Assembly (NCBI RefSeq): GCF_900099915.1
Contig: NZ_FNDB01000023.1
Location: 1 to 36,017 of the forward strand
Origin: Flavobacterium omnivorum
Lineage (GTDB): Bacteria; Bacteroidota; Bacteroidia; Flavobacteriales; Flavobacteriaceae
Direction of reading: 5' to 3'
DNA: 36,017 nucleotides
The position numbers and the translations under genes are program-made. Below the pieces are notes generated by a model, which searched no databases, was not told the DNA's origin, and saw only the letters and a program-made list of their open reading frames with translations. The number at the start of each line of letters is the position of its first letter. Within the stretch, counting starts at the first letter, position 1. Positions 9,024-17,674 of the stretch are shown here, piece after piece.

Positions 9024-9671
9024 CTTATTTCCATAGGCAAGATCACCTGCATCACCTAATCCTGGGACGATGTAGCGGTGTTCATTTAATTTTTCATCTA
9101 AGGAAGCCACCCAAAGATGACAATGTTCTGGCAAGTGTTCTTCAAGATAGGCAATTCCCTCAGGCGCAGCAATCACAACTGCAATGTGAATTTCTTTTGG
9201 TGTCCCATTTTCCATTAATTTATTGTACACCGCAACTATGGATTGACCTGTGGCAAGCATGGGATCTACTAGTAATAAATTTTTCCCATTGATATCAGTT
9301 ATTGCTTGGTATTGGACTAAAATATCAAAGTAATCATCATTATTGGGATGATGTCTAAAAGCAGATACGAAACCATTCTCGGCATTATCGAAATAGTTCA
9401 GAAAACCCAGATGCAAAGGTAAGCCAGCCCGTAAAATGGAGCATAAAACCAACTGATCTTTGATCTCAGTCGTATTTTTTATGCCTAACGGCGTTTGGAT
9501 TTCAATGGGTGCGTAATGCAGTTCTTTACTTAATTCATACGCCATTATTTCGCCAATACGTTCAATATTTCTTCGGAAACGCATGCTGTCATTGTGAACA
9601 GTTACATTTCGTATTTGCCCCAAAAAATGATTTAGGACACTGTTTCCTTCTGATAAATAATGAATTTGCAT
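9018..9671 (-). CDS. upp: Uracil phosphoribosyltransferase
   Basis: Salvages uracil by joining it to PRPP to give UMP in the cytosol. The 217-aa protein has the PRPP loop as DPMLATGQS, where the more common form is DPMLATGGS, and the uracil-binding C-terminal segment as VPGLGDAGDLAYG, where many bacteria have GDAGDR. SILRAGLPLHLGF and the internal FRHH region also fit. Both changes keep the known contact residues and look like lineage variants rather than damage. The ATG at 9671 is followed by MQIHYLSEGNS. The upstream gap of 86 bases is shared with the divergent DUF4254 gene. Confidence 0.93.
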   Translation of the reverse strand: MQIHYLSEGNSVLNHFLGQIRNVTVHNDSMRFRRNIERIGEIMAYELSKELHYAPIEIQTPLGIKNTTEIKDQLVLCSILRAGLPLHLGFLNYFDNAENGFVSAFRHHPNNDDYFDILVQYQAITDINGKNLLLVDPMLATGQSIVAVYNKLMENGTPKEIHIAVVIAAPEGIAYLEEHLPEHCHLWVASLDEKLNEHRYIVPGLGDAGDLAYGNKL

Positions 9672-9730
9672 GGTTGTATATTTGTAATTAAACTTCTAGT
9701 TATTTTTTTATGGTATAAAAGTATAAAAAG

Positions 9731-9738
9731 TATCTTTG
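9731..9738 (+). promoter_or_regulatory. Promoter -7 box of the DUF4254 gene
   Basis: TATCTTTG matches TAnnTTTG and is 19 bases before the ATG at 9758. A second match, TATATTTG, lies at 9677-9684 in the same gap. A clear TTG at -33 is not present for either. Confidence 0.45.
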
Positions 9739-9757
9739 TCTTTTAATATATAAAGAT

Positions 9758-10363
9758 ATGTTTTCAAAACTAGCGTACTCCGTATTCGAACAAAGTATCA
9801 AGGATTATCATCAATTTGATAATGTTGATCAGCCTATAAACAATCCTTTTCCGAAGGATAAATTCGAACATTTGTTATACCACAAAAACTGGATTGACAC
9901 CGTTCAATGGCATTTTGAGGATATTATCCGTGATCCAAATATTGATCCAGTTGCAGCGTTGACTTTGAAAAGAAGAATCGATGCTTCTAATCAAGAACGT
10001 ACCGACATGGTGGAATATATTGACAGTTATTTTCTTCAAAAATACAGTCATGTTGTAGTAAAAGAGGAAGCAAAAATTAACTCAGAAAGTCCAGCTTGGG
10101 CCTTTGACCGATTGTCAATTTTAGCTTTAAAAATTTATCACATGAATGAAGAAGCGGCTCGTGCTGAAGCTTCCCAAGACCACAGAGATAAATGTCAGGC
10201 CAAATTGAATATCTTATTGGAACAAAGATCCGATTTGTCAACCGCTATAGATGATTTGTTAACAGACATCGAAAACGGTGATAAATTCATGAAAGTGTAC
10301 AAACAAATGAAAATGTACAATGATGATGATTTGAATCCTGTTTTGTATCAAAATAAGAAGTAA
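9758..10363 (+). CDS. DUF4254 family protein
   Basis: A 201-aa soluble, mostly helical protein of unknown function. It starts MFSKLAYSVFEQSIKDYHQ and contains WIDTVQWHFEDIIRDPNIDP and RIDASNQERTDMVEYID, which match what I recall as DUF4254, a Bacteroidota family often placed just before a GT9 (heptosyltransferase-like) gene, exactly as here. Its C-terminal half (about 120-190) is rich in charged heptads and may form a coiled coil. A link with lipopolysaccharide synthesis is suggested only by the neighbour. A long hairpin separates the two genes. Confidence 0.8.
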   Translation: MFSKLAYSVFEQSIKDYHQFDNVDQPINNPFPKDKFEHLLYHKNWIDTVQWHFEDIIRDPNIDPVAALTLKRRIDASNQERTDMVEYIDSYFLQKYSHVVVKEEAKINSESPAWAFDRLSILALKIYHMNEEAARAEASQDHRDKCQAKLNILLEQRSDLSTAIDDLLTDIENGDKFMKVYKQMKMYNDDDLNPVLYQNKK

Positions 10364-10377
10364 AAAAGATATTTTGG

Positions 10378-10434
10378 ACCATTAAGGTATTAAGAAAATT
10401 AAGGAAACTTAACGAATCTTAATACCTTAATGGT
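10378..10434. terminator. 17-bp perfect hairpin with nested GAAA tetraloop stem
   Basis: The arms ACCATTAAGGTATTAAG (10378-10394) and CTTAATACCTTAATGGT (10418-10434) are perfectly complementary. Inside the loop a second stem TTAAG-GAAA-CTTAA forms a GNRA tetraloop. A short T run follows the right arm, so it can serve as a terminator after the DUF4254 gene. I recall similar TTAAGG-rich palindromes in other flavobacterial genomes, so it may be a dispersed element. Confidence 0.6.
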
Positions 10435-10451
10435 TTTTAAACAATAATTAA

Positions 10452-11477
10452 TTGTCAACTACTATCCAACACATAGCCGTCATGAGACTTTCCGCAATGG
10501 GAGATGTCGCCATGACGGTTCCTGTTTTACGCGCTTTTGTAAATCAGTACCCAGAAGTTAAAATCACCGTTATTTCTAGACCTTTTTTTAAACCTTTTTT
10601 TGAAGGAATTCCTAATCTTTCTTTTTTTGCTTTCGATGAAAAAGAACGGCACAAAGGATTTCTTGGATTGTTGCGTTTGTTCCAAGATTTGAAAGCTTTA
10701 AAAATTGATGCTTTTGCCGATTTACACAACGTTCTTCGGTCTAAAATCGTCCGAAATCTTTTTGCTGTAAGCGGAAAAAAAACAGCTTCAGTTGATAAGG
10801 GAAGAGCAGAGAAAACAGCATTGACGCAAGCAGAGAATAAAGTGTTCCAGCAACTTCCTACTATGTTCGAAAGACATATCAAAGTGTTTGAACAACTTGG
10901 TTTTACTGTTGATTTATCGCATGCAGTTTTTCCTGAAAAAGCAGTTTTAAGTCCAGATATTTTATCAATAATTGGAACAAATCATCAGAAAAGAATTGGA
11001 ATCGCACCTTTTGCACAATACGATTCTAAAGTGTATCCGTTGGATTTAATGCAGGAAGTGATTGATCAATTGGCTTTGGATTCAACCCAAAGCATTCTGC
11101 TTTTTGGCGGTGGAAAAAAGGAAATAGAACTTTTAAATTCGCTTGCTGCTAATAAAAAAAATGTGATTGTTGTTGCAGGTAAAATTAAGTTTCAGCAGGA
11201 ATTACAACTCATTAGAAATCTTGATGTCATGCTTTCCATGGATTCTGGGAATGCGCATATTGCGGCCATGCTTGGTGTAAAAGTCATTACGCTTTGGGGC
11301 GCGACGCATCCGTATGCGGGATTTTCACCGTTTAATCAGCCGTTGGAAAATGCTTTGGTATCGGATAGAAATCAGTTTCCTAAACTACCAACTTCGGTGT
11401 ATGGGAACAAAAAAGTGGAAGGCTATGAAGATGCGATGCGAACGATTACCGTTGATGCAATTCTTAAAGCACTTTAA
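10452..11477 (+). CDS. Family 9 glycosyltransferase (heptosyltransferase-like)
   Basis: GT-B fold enzyme related to the WaaC/WaaF heptosyltransferases that build the lipopolysaccharide core at the inner membrane. The 341-aa protein has the typical start HIAVMRLSAMGDVAMTVPVL, a central IGIAPFAQYDSKVYP donor loop, and the C-terminal AGKIKFQQELQLIRNLDVMLSMDSGNAHIAAM block split over the usual positions, where D and H contact the donor. An in-frame TAA sits immediately before TTG 10452, so the family-conserved first strand can only be reached from this TTG; ATG 10482 would cut into it. Donor sugar unknown. Confidence 0.85.
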   Translation: MSTTIQHIAVMRLSAMGDVAMTVPVLRAFVNQYPEVKITVISRPFFKPFFEGIPNLSFFAFDEKERHKGFLGLLRLFQDLKALKIDAFADLHNVLRSKIVRNLFAVSGKKTASVDKGRAEKTALTQAENKVFQQLPTMFERHIKVFEQLGFTVDLSHAVFPEKAVLSPDILSIIGTNHQKRIGIAPFAQYDSKVYPLDLMQEVIDQLALDSTQSILLFGGGKKEIELLNSLAANKKNVIVVAGKIKFQQELQLIRNLDVMLSMDSGNAHIAAMLGVKVITLWGATHPYAGFSPFNQPLENALVSDRNQFPKLPTSVYGNKKVEGYEDAMRTITVDAILKAL

Positions 11478-11575
11478 CGGTAGGTTATACATTTAGAACT
11501 TATTACACATTTTTTATTTTTGAAGTAATTTTCATGTCATGAGAATTTTAACACATTTATAACATAAACACATAA

Positions 11576-11603
11576 TTGTGTAGTGGGAAAAATACTATTT
11601 TTG
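11576..11603 (+). promoter_or_regulatory. Promoter of the outer-membrane protein gene
   Basis: TTG (11576-11578), 17-base spacer, TATTTTTG (11596-11603): a full match to the Bacteroidota TTG-N17-TAnnTTTG promoter. The leader up to 11708 can form stems GTTAGT/ACTAAC and TTCAAC/GTTGAA just before the start codon. Confidence 0.7.
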
Positions 11604-11708
11604 ATTTTGATATGTTCAGCGTAAACCGTAAAGTTAAGACTAAATAAAAATGTTTATTTGTTAGTTCAACTTTTTGGAAATACGTTGAAATGTTCCACTA
11701 ACAAAAAT

Positions 11709-14504
11709 ATGAAACTATTTATGTCAAAAATTACGGTAACAATTGCAATTTTGTTGATTTTCTCCTTTTCTGCGTTTTCTCAAAAAAATAAACTTTCAGG
11801 TGTTTTGACCGCTGGTAGTGAAAAACTCCCCATTTACAATTCAGTTGTTGCTTTATTAACTCCGGTAGACTCGGTTTTATACCAATTTACACGATCAGAC
11901 AAAGAAGGGAAATTTATCCTTAATAATATAAAACCTGGTAATTACATTCTAATGACGTCGCACAGTCAATATGCGGATTATTTAGATGAAATTACCGTAA
12001 CTAGCACTGATAAGGATTTAGGAGCCATTGCTTTGATGAGCAAAATGGAATTGTTGCGAGAGGTGATTATAAAAACGGGATCTATCAAGATTAAAGGTGA
12101 TACAACTAGTTACAGGGCTAGTGATTTTAAAGTTGATGCCAATGCCAATGTTGAAGAATTGCTAAAAAAACTGCCGGGATTACAAGTTGATAAAAATGGA
12201 ACAATCAAAGCTATGGGCGAAACAGTAGAAAGAGTTCTAGTTGATGGCGAAGAATTTTTTGGTGACGATCCAGGCATGGCTGTAAAAAACCTACGTGCCG
12301 ATGCTATAAAAGAAGTACAAGTTTTTGATAAGAAAAGCGATCAAGCAGAGTTTACAGGAATAGATGATGGTGAAAGTAAAAAAACAATAAATCTGAGATT
12401 AAAGGAAGATAAAAAGAAAGGCTATTTTGGTAAAATAGATGGAGCAAACCAACCCTTTACAGGTTCGGATTCTAGATACAATAGTAATATCATGGTGAGT
12501 AGTTTCAAAGGAAAAAGAAAGCTTTCGGCATTTTTGTTAAACGGAAACACGGGTCAAGATGGATTAAGCTGGCAGGACAGTGAAAAATTTGGAGGAGGAG
12601 ACGGAAATGTCAGCATGAGTATGGATGATGACGGAAATGTAAATTACGAATGGACCGGCGGCGACAATGATGGCGAGCCTAATGTAGACACTCAAAACGG
12701 TTTTATAAAAAACACTAATGCAGGATTGCAATACAACAACAAATGGAATGACAAACATTCCGTAAATTTATCACCAAAATACAACAGGCAAAGTTATCAA
12801 AACAATAGCAGCAGAAATACTCAAACGCAGGTTGGCGATACACAATTGAATGAAAATAGAGCAACTGCTAGTCATGTAGATAGAGACAATTTTAAACTCA
12901 ATGCGGTTTATGATGTAAAAATAGATTCCGTAAACACCCTGAAATTTACGGCTAAAACTAATTTTTATAATACTGAAAGTGATGAATTTACGACGGGAAA
13001 TACCACTGGAAGCGATGGATTGTTAAGAAACAGACAAGAACGATTATTTACCACAAAATCAGATAAGCAATCCATATCAGCTAGTGCTTTGTTTAAACAT
13101 AAATTTGTAAAACCACGCAGAACTCTTTCTATCAACAGCAGTTGGAGTACATTGAATACGAATGCTAACAATTTTTTAAAATCGGCCAATGAGAGTTATC
13201 AAGGAGGCGATTTTGCCTTTGGTAATGCGGTAGATCAAAATAAAATTGGAGATAAAAGCAATCAAAATCTGGCTCTAAATGTAGCCTATACAGAGCCTAT
13301 AGGAAAGAAACTTGCTTTGCAATTGTCCTACCAAATTACGCACAATACAGGTAATAGTAACTTTGTGACTTACGATTTTTCAGACCTAACAGGAAAGTAT
13401 AATGTTGTAGTCGAATCGCTATCAAACCAATTCAAGCAAAGCATTACAACAAATAAACCCGTTCTAAAATTAAGTTATAATGCCAAAAAAATCAATTATA
13501 GTTTTGGTAGTGGTTTTGGTTTTACTTCATTTGATTTACGAGATCAAACTTTAAATAAGGAATACAAACGCAGTTTTACTAATTTTTTCCCAAGCGCAAA
13601 TTTTTCGTACAAGTACAAAAGCAACAGCAATTTGCGTGTAAATTATCAAGGTGCAACAAGACAGCCTACTATTGACCAATTACAGCCTTTACGAAACAAT
13701 CAAGATTTTTTTAACCAAGTGCTGGGAAACCCGGATTTAAAACAATCTTTTACAAATAGCATCAATGTTTCTAACAATAGTTATAGCATTTTGACCGAAA
13801 CTAATTTTTATCAAAGCTTCTCTTTTAGAACAATCTCAAATTTGATTTCTTTCAATAGAGATATTGATCCTGAAAGCGCAAAAACAATTAGTACACCTAT
13901 AAATACAAATGGCAATTTCTCAGCAAATTTGTATATGGGTTACGGGTTTAAAGTCAAAAAAATAAACATGTATGTTAATCTTAGTCCTTCTGTAAATTAC
14001 AATAAATCGGTCAATAGCATCAATAGACAAATCAATAATTCGAATATATTAAGTTCTAATTTTTCTGTTTATTTGAATAAATCCAAAGAAAAGAAATACG
14101 ATATCAATCTAAGTAATACTTTCTCAAACAGCCGTAACAGTACTTCACAAAACAATGAAGTAAAATCATTTAACACTAATAACCTTGGTTTAGATCTTGC
14201 CGTTTATTTTAGAGAAAAATGGAAATTATCAACGGATTATAATTTGTATTCTCGCCAAAAAACAGTTGATTTTCAAACCAATCTTACCAATCAATTGTGG
14301 AATGCCAGGTTCCAACGTACCTTTAAGAACGATGAGTTTACGGCTTATGTAATGGTGCGCGACATTTTGAATCAAAACATAGGTATTAGCAGATTTGTTT
14401 ATGAAAATACAATTGGAGAAGAGCGAAATGACAGACTCCGACGCTATGCTATGATTGGTTTTACATGGAATTTTAAAAACAAAAACGGTATGGAAAAAAA
14501 ATAA
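11709..14504 (+). CDS. Outer-membrane beta-barrel protein, TonB-receptor-like
   Basis: A large outer-membrane protein of the Bacteroidota beta-barrel family related to TonB-dependent receptors. From ATG 11709 (MKLFMSKITVTIAILLIF) the 931-aa protein has a signal peptide ending about FSAFSQ, a carboxypeptidase-regulatory-like beta-sandwich domain (SGVLTAGSEKLPIYNSVVAL, roughly the first 100 residues), a plug-like region with LLKKLPGLQVDKNGTIK and VERVLVDGEEFFGDD, and then a long barrel rich in N, S and aromatic residues. The upstream frame (from 11658) would put the signal peptide out of place. It precedes a GLPGLI gene, a pairing I know from this phylum. Transported substrate unknown. Confidence 0.85.
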   Translation: MKLFMSKITVTIAILLIFSFSAFSQKNKLSGVLTAGSEKLPIYNSVVALLTPVDSVLYQFTRSDKEGKFILNNIKPGNYILMTSHSQYADYLDEITVTSTDKDLGAIALMSKMELLREVIIKTGSIKIKGDTTSYRASDFKVDANANVEELLKKLPGLQVDKNGTIKAMGETVERVLVDGEEFFGDDPGMAVKNLRADAIKEVQVFDKKSDQAEFTGIDDGESKKTINLRLKEDKKKGYFGKIDGANQPFTGSDSRYNSNIMVSSFKGKRKLSAFLLNGNTGQDGLSWQDSEKFGGGDGNVSMSMDDDGNVNYEWTGGDNDGEPNVDTQNGFIKNTNAGLQYNNKWNDKHSVNLSPKYNRQSYQNNSSRNTQTQVGDTQLNENRATASHVDRDNFKLNAVYDVKIDSVNTLKFTAKTNFYNTESDEFTTGNTTGSDGLLRNRQERLFTTKSDKQSISASALFKHKFVKPRRTLSINSSWSTLNTNANNFLKSANESYQGGDFAFGNAVDQNKIGDKSNQNLALNVAYTEPIGKKLALQLSYQITHNTGNSNFVTYDFSDLTGKYNVVVESLSNQFKQSITTNKPVLKLSYNAKKINYSFGSGFGFTSFDLRDQTLNKEYKRSFTNFFPSANFSYKYKSNSNLRVNYQGATRQPTIDQLQPLRNNQDFFNQVLGNPDLKQSFTNSINVSNNSYSILTETNFYQSFSFRTISNLISFNRDIDPESAKTISTPINTNGNFSANLYMGYGFKVKKINMYVNLSPSVNYNKSVNSINRQINNSNILSSNFSVYLNKSKEKKYDINLSNTFSNSRNSTSQNNEVKSFNTNNLGLDLAVYFREKWKLSTDYNLYSRQKTVDFQTNLTNQLWNARFQRTFKNDEFTAYVMVRDILNQNIGISRFVYENTIGEERNDRLRRYAMIGFTWNFKNKNGMEKK

Positions 14505-14590
14505 AGAAGCCCGCATAGGAATTGTAACTCAGCATCAAAAACATCAATATTTTTAAAATAAATCAGCTCACTACTATAAAAGATAACCCA

Positions 14591-15352
14591 ATGAAATCAA
14601 TATATTTTTACCTCACTTTATGTGTTTTTAGTACAGGATCCTATGCACAGCAGTTTGTAGATAAAGCTGTAATTGAGTATGAAGTCAATACCAATCTCAA
14701 AAAAACAATGAGCAATGACAGTTGGGATGAAATGATGAAAGAGAGCTTATCCGACTTAAAAATATCGTATTATACGTATACTTTTGAAGACAACAAAAGT
14801 GTATTTAAATTTGACCGATGGAGTCCAAAAACAAGAATACCAAAACATGAGAAAGAAGCTGACGAAGAAAACTCTTGGTATTTTGATTTTACAAACCAAA
14901 AAATGAACCTACAAAAACAAATTGTGGGTACTAATTTTGTAATAGCAGATAGTATCCCCAACATTGAATGGAAAATCACCAATGAGCGCAGAGAAATAGC
15001 AGGCTATAATTGCCGAAAAGCGGTTGGTAAAATATTTGATGATGTCTATGTGTTTGCTTTTTATACGGATGACATTACAATTTCTGGCGGTCCATGTACT
15101 ATAAATGGTTTACCTGGAATGATTTTAGGACTTTCGATACCCAGATTATATACGTCATACATAGCAACTAAAATTGATTTAAAAATCAAAGATAGTACCA
15201 TGATTAAACCTATTATAGCTAAAAAAACCTATGATTTAAAAGAACTCAAAACATTAATAGAAGAAAAAACAAAGGATTGGTATACGTACGGAGAGGACAA
15301 GGAAGAGAATAAAAGACAGAAAAATATGTTCTTGTGGAATGCTTTTTTATAA
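14591..15352 (+). CDS. GLPGLI family protein
   Basis: A 253-aa exported protein with a signal peptide (MKSIYFYLTLCVFSTGSYAQ). The family-naming motif is present as NGLPGMILGL, preceded by AGYNCRKAVG and by an IEYEVNTN strand near the N-terminus. Function of the family is not established; members usually follow a beta-barrel outer-membrane protein such as the one 86 bases upstream, and probably work with it in the periplasm or at the outer membrane. There is no obvious terminator between the two, so co-transcription is likely. The 3' end faces the reductase gene across a 19-bp hairpin. Confidence 0.85.
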   Translation: MKSIYFYLTLCVFSTGSYAQQFVDKAVIEYEVNTNLKKTMSNDSWDEMMKESLSDLKISYYTYTFEDNKSVFKFDRWSPKTRIPKHEKEADEENSWYFDFTNQKMNLQKQIVGTNFVIADSIPNIEWKITNERREIAGYNCRKAVGKIFDDVYVFAFYTDDITISGGPCTINGLPGMILGLSIPRLYTSYIATKIDLKIKDSTMIKPIIAKKTYDLKELKTLIEEKTKDWYTYGEDKEENKRQKNMFLWNAFL

Positions 15353-15373
15353 ATGAAATGACCAGATTTTATA

Positions 15374-15430
15374 AATATTAAAAATTCCAAATTCCAACAT
15401 TTAAGGCTGGGATTTGGAATTTTTAATATT
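15374..15430. terminator. Bidirectional terminator, 19-bp perfect stem
   Basis: The arms AATATTAAAAATTCCAAAT (15374-15392) and ATTTGGAATTTTTAATATT (15412-15430) pair perfectly around a 19-base loop, placed between convergent genes. The A/T-rich ends supply a T run in both directions. The TTCCAAATTCC wording resembles a repeat I remember from other flavobacterial intergenic gaps. Confidence 0.7.
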
Positions 15431-15443
15431 GGATATTTATCTT

Positions 15444-16496
15444 TTAAACATCGTCATAATCTACATAAATAGTTTCTGATGTTGGATGCGCTTGACAGGT
15501 AAGAATCAAACCATCGGCGATTTCTTTATCCGTCAAGATGGAGTTTTTAGACATTTCGGCAGTTCCTGATGTAACACGAGCCAGACAGCTGCTGCAGATT
15601 CCGCCTTGGCAAGAATAGGGCGCATCAATGCCTTGTTTCAAGGCTGCATCAAGAACGGTTTGTTTTTGTGACATTTCAAAAGTGGTCTCTTCATCATCTA
15701 CCAAAATGGTAATTTTAGAATGTCCGCCTAATGATTTTTTGATCTCGTTTACCTGAGTTGAAGTGGCAAACAATTCAAATTTAATGTTTGATTCCTTTAC
15801 GTTCTTTTCTTTCAAAACTCCAGAAACAATATTGATCATTTCTTCCGGTCCACACAAATAGAACTTATCAAATTCTAATTCTTTATGTTTGTTATTCAGA
15901 ACAAAATTCACTGTTGATTTTTCGATACGGCCAAATAAAGCCTGATCTACTTTGGCTTGACTGAAAACATAATGTACAAAAAAGCGACCCACATATTGCA
16001 ATTGCAAGTCGTGTAATTCTTGATGAAATATGGTTTCTTCGGGAGTTTTATTACCGTAGACCAATACAAAAGAGCTATTCGGTTCGTTTTTCAATACGGA
16101 TTTTAAGATGGACATTACCGGTGTGATTCCGCTTCCAGCAGCAAATGCCGCATAGTTTTTTTGACGTTCAGCCTGAGGTTCAAAAGTAAATTTACCTTCT
16201 GGAGTTCCTACTTCTAATGCATCACCTACTTTAAGTTTGGTATTAGCAAACTGAGAAAAAGCACCGCTAGGCACCGCTTTTACTGCGATACGTAATTCTC
16301 CGCTATCGGGTGAAGAGCAAATTGAATAAGCACGGCGAATTTCTTGACCGTCAAGGGTTAATCTCAAGTTTAAGTATTGACCCGCAATAAAGGCATAATT
16401 CGCTTTTAGTTCTTGAGGGACATTAAAGAGTATTGAAACCGCATCTTTGGTTTCGCGTTTTACTTCTTTTATAATTAATTTTAAAAAGGATGACAT
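15444..16496 (-). CDS. paaE: Flavin/2Fe-2S oxidoreductase (PaaE-like)
   Basis: Electron-transfer protein that passes electrons from NAD(P)H through FAD to a plant-type 2Fe-2S cluster. In 350 residues: FAD site RRAYSICSS (54-62), nucleotide site GSGITP (121-126) and CGPEEM (215-220), then a C-terminal ferredoxin domain with cluster cysteines C296, C301, C304 and C334. This order (reductase then ferredoxin) is that of PaaE, the reductase of phenylacetyl-CoA oxygenase. No paaABCD genes are nearby, and in flavobacteria such reductases often stand alone, so the partner oxygenase is uncertain. A TATATTTG box precedes it on its strand. Confidence 0.85.
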   Translation of the reverse strand: MSSFLKLIIKEVKRETKDAVSILFNVPQELKANYAFIAGQYLNLRLTLDGQEIRRAYSICSSPDSGELRIAVKAVPSGAFSQFANTKLKVGDALEVGTPEGKFTFEPQAERQKNYAAFAAGSGITPVMSILKSVLKNEPNSSFVLVYGNKTPEETIFHQELHDLQLQYVGRFFVHYVFSQAKVDQALFGRIEKSTVNFVLNNKHKELEFDKFYLCGPEEMINIVSGVLKEKNVKESNIKFELFATSTQVNEIKKSLGGHSKITILVDDEETTFEMSQKQTVLDAALKQGIDAPYSCQGGICSSCLARVTSGTAEMSKNSILTDKEIADGLILTCQAHPTSETIYVDYDDV

Positions 16497-16513
16497 CTGA
16501 TTATTTTTTTTTG

Positions 16514-16521
16514 CAAATATA
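16514..16521 (-). promoter_or_regulatory. Promoter -7 box of the reductase gene
   Basis: On the minus strand this reads TATATTTG, the consensus Bacteroidota -7 box, 18 bases before the ATG at 16496. The nearest upstream TTTG on that strand is about 25 bases away, a little longer than usual. Confidence 0.6.
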
Positions 16522-16585
16522 GTAAACAGAATAGTTTTTTTGAATCCAAACTATTTGAAATTTAACATACCTAATTAAGTTATGT

Positions 16586-16598
16586 ATAAGAATCTTAT
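16586..16598. promoter_or_regulatory. Candidate PadR operator
   Basis: ATAAGAATCTTAT is a palindrome with 6-base arms around one base. It lies inside a direct repeat TTATGTATA ... TTATGTATA, directly before a TATATTTA box (16600-16607) and about 53 bases ahead of the PadR start. PadR proteins usually control their own operon, so this is the natural operator candidate. Confidence 0.4.
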
Positions 16599-16650
16599 GT
16601 ATATTTATTTTTCAATATGAGATGGCTTCTAGTCTCGCTATGACCAAAAA

Positions 16651-16992
16651 ATGAAAAACTCACAATTATACAAAGGAAGTCTGAATACGATTATCATGAA
16701 ATTGCTGGAGGAAAACGGCAAGATGTACGGTTATGAAATTACCCAGAAAGTTAAGCTCATTACCCAGGGCGAGCTAAACATTACCGAAGGCGCTTTGTAC
16801 CCGGCTTTGCACAAGCTGGAAGCCGAAGGTTTGCTGGATGTGGAAATTGAAAAAGTGGATAACCGCATGCGTAAATATTACAAACTCACAGAAAGCGGTC
16901 AGAAAGAAACCGTAAACCGACTCTCAGAACTCGAAGATTTCATCCGGAATATGCAGAGTTTAGTGAACCCAAGTCCAAAATTAGAATTTTAA
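16651..16992 (+). CDS. PadR family transcriptional regulator
   Basis: A 113-aa winged-helix repressor. LYKGSLNTIIMKLLEENG and MYGYEITQKV give the first helices, ALYPALHKLEAEGLL the recognition helix and the start of the wing, and KYYKLTESGQ the wing; the C-terminus is a short dimerisation helix, so it is of the small PadR type. Ligand unknown. It opens a run of six more genes on the same strand: four membrane paralogues and an ABC exporter. This fits the common design in which a PadR protein controls an efflux or cell-envelope stress operon. Confidence 0.92.
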   Translation: MKNSQLYKGSLNTIIMKLLEENGKMYGYEITQKVKLITQGELNITEGALYPALHKLEAEGLLDVEIEKVDNRMRKYYKLTESGQKETVNRLSELEDFIRNMQSLVNPSPKLEF

Positions 16993-17002
16993 TTTTTTGA
17001 AG

Positions 17003-17674
17003 ATGAAATTAACCACTGAACAAATCGCTCAAATAGAAGAAACACTAATTTTAAACGGTCTCATTTATGAAGACATAAAACTGGAAGTTACGGATCATAT
17101 CGCTTCGGAAATAGAAGAAAAAATATATAATGAAACGAGTTCTTTTGAAGTTGCTTTCAAAGACGTTTTTAATGAATGGAAACATGAATTAAAGCCATCC
17201 TTTTCTGGGTTAATAGGGTTTACAAACCCAAGAATAATGACTGTCAAATGTCATAAAATAGTAAAAAGACAATTATTTACTGCAATTACAATTTCTTCAT
17301 TGATTACGCTCGCATTAATGGTGTTTGTTAGGAACTCAAGCTATGGATTAGTTCTAACAAATATTCAAGGAGTTTTGAGGTCATTTGTTCTTGTCGAATT
17401 TTGTTTGGTTATTTTGGCTTGGGGTTTAATTTGGCAATCAAAACACCAAACTACCTATAGTTATTTGATGAAGAAAAAAAGTTTTGGTCTAATCATCTTT
17501 CTTTTTATGATAGGGATTGGTTTATTTCCAGTAATGTTAAATCATCCAGATGCTAAAATTGCTTTTGTATCAGTTTTGTCTGTAATAACATATGTTTTAA
17601 TCACGGGGATTTATCTGCAATTAGCATACAAACATTTTCAATTTGAAAAAAAATTATCCTTTACCAAACCATGA
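17003..17674 (+). CDS. Membrane protein with HAAS-like N-terminal domain, paralogue 1
   Basis: A 223-aa protein of unknown function with a soluble helical N-terminal domain (about 1-90; the motif YEDIKLEVTDHIASEIEE) and four likely membrane helices. The N-terminal pattern (two helices with E..DHI...IE) resembles the PadR-linked HAAS signalling domains, an inference. I use ATG 17003 (MKLTTEQ) because all four paralogues start MKLTT; the frame upstream only adds a TTG and a Lys. It begins 10 bases after the PadR stop and overlaps the next gene by ATGA. It is the most divergent from paralogues 2 and 3. Confidence 0.7.
   Translation: MKLTTEQIAQIEETLILNGLIYEDIKLEVTDHIASEIEEKIYNETSSFEVAFKDVFNEWKHELKPSFSGLIGFTNPRIMTVKCHKIVKRQLFTAITISSLITLALMVFVRNSSYGLVLTNIQGVLRSFVLVEFCLVILAWGLIWQSKHQTTYSYLMKKKSFGLIIFLFMIGIGLFPVMLNHPDAKIAFVSVLSVITYVLITGIYLQLAYKHFQFEKKLSFTKP

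Noticed and set aside
10544..10882. 112-residue frame opposite the GT9 gene
   Set aside because: Antisense shadow of a well-supported gene; Cys/Ser/Arg-rich translation without family features.
11658..11708. Longer start for the beta-barrel protein
   Set aside because: It would put 17 non-signal residues in front of a clear signal peptide that begins at ATG 11709.
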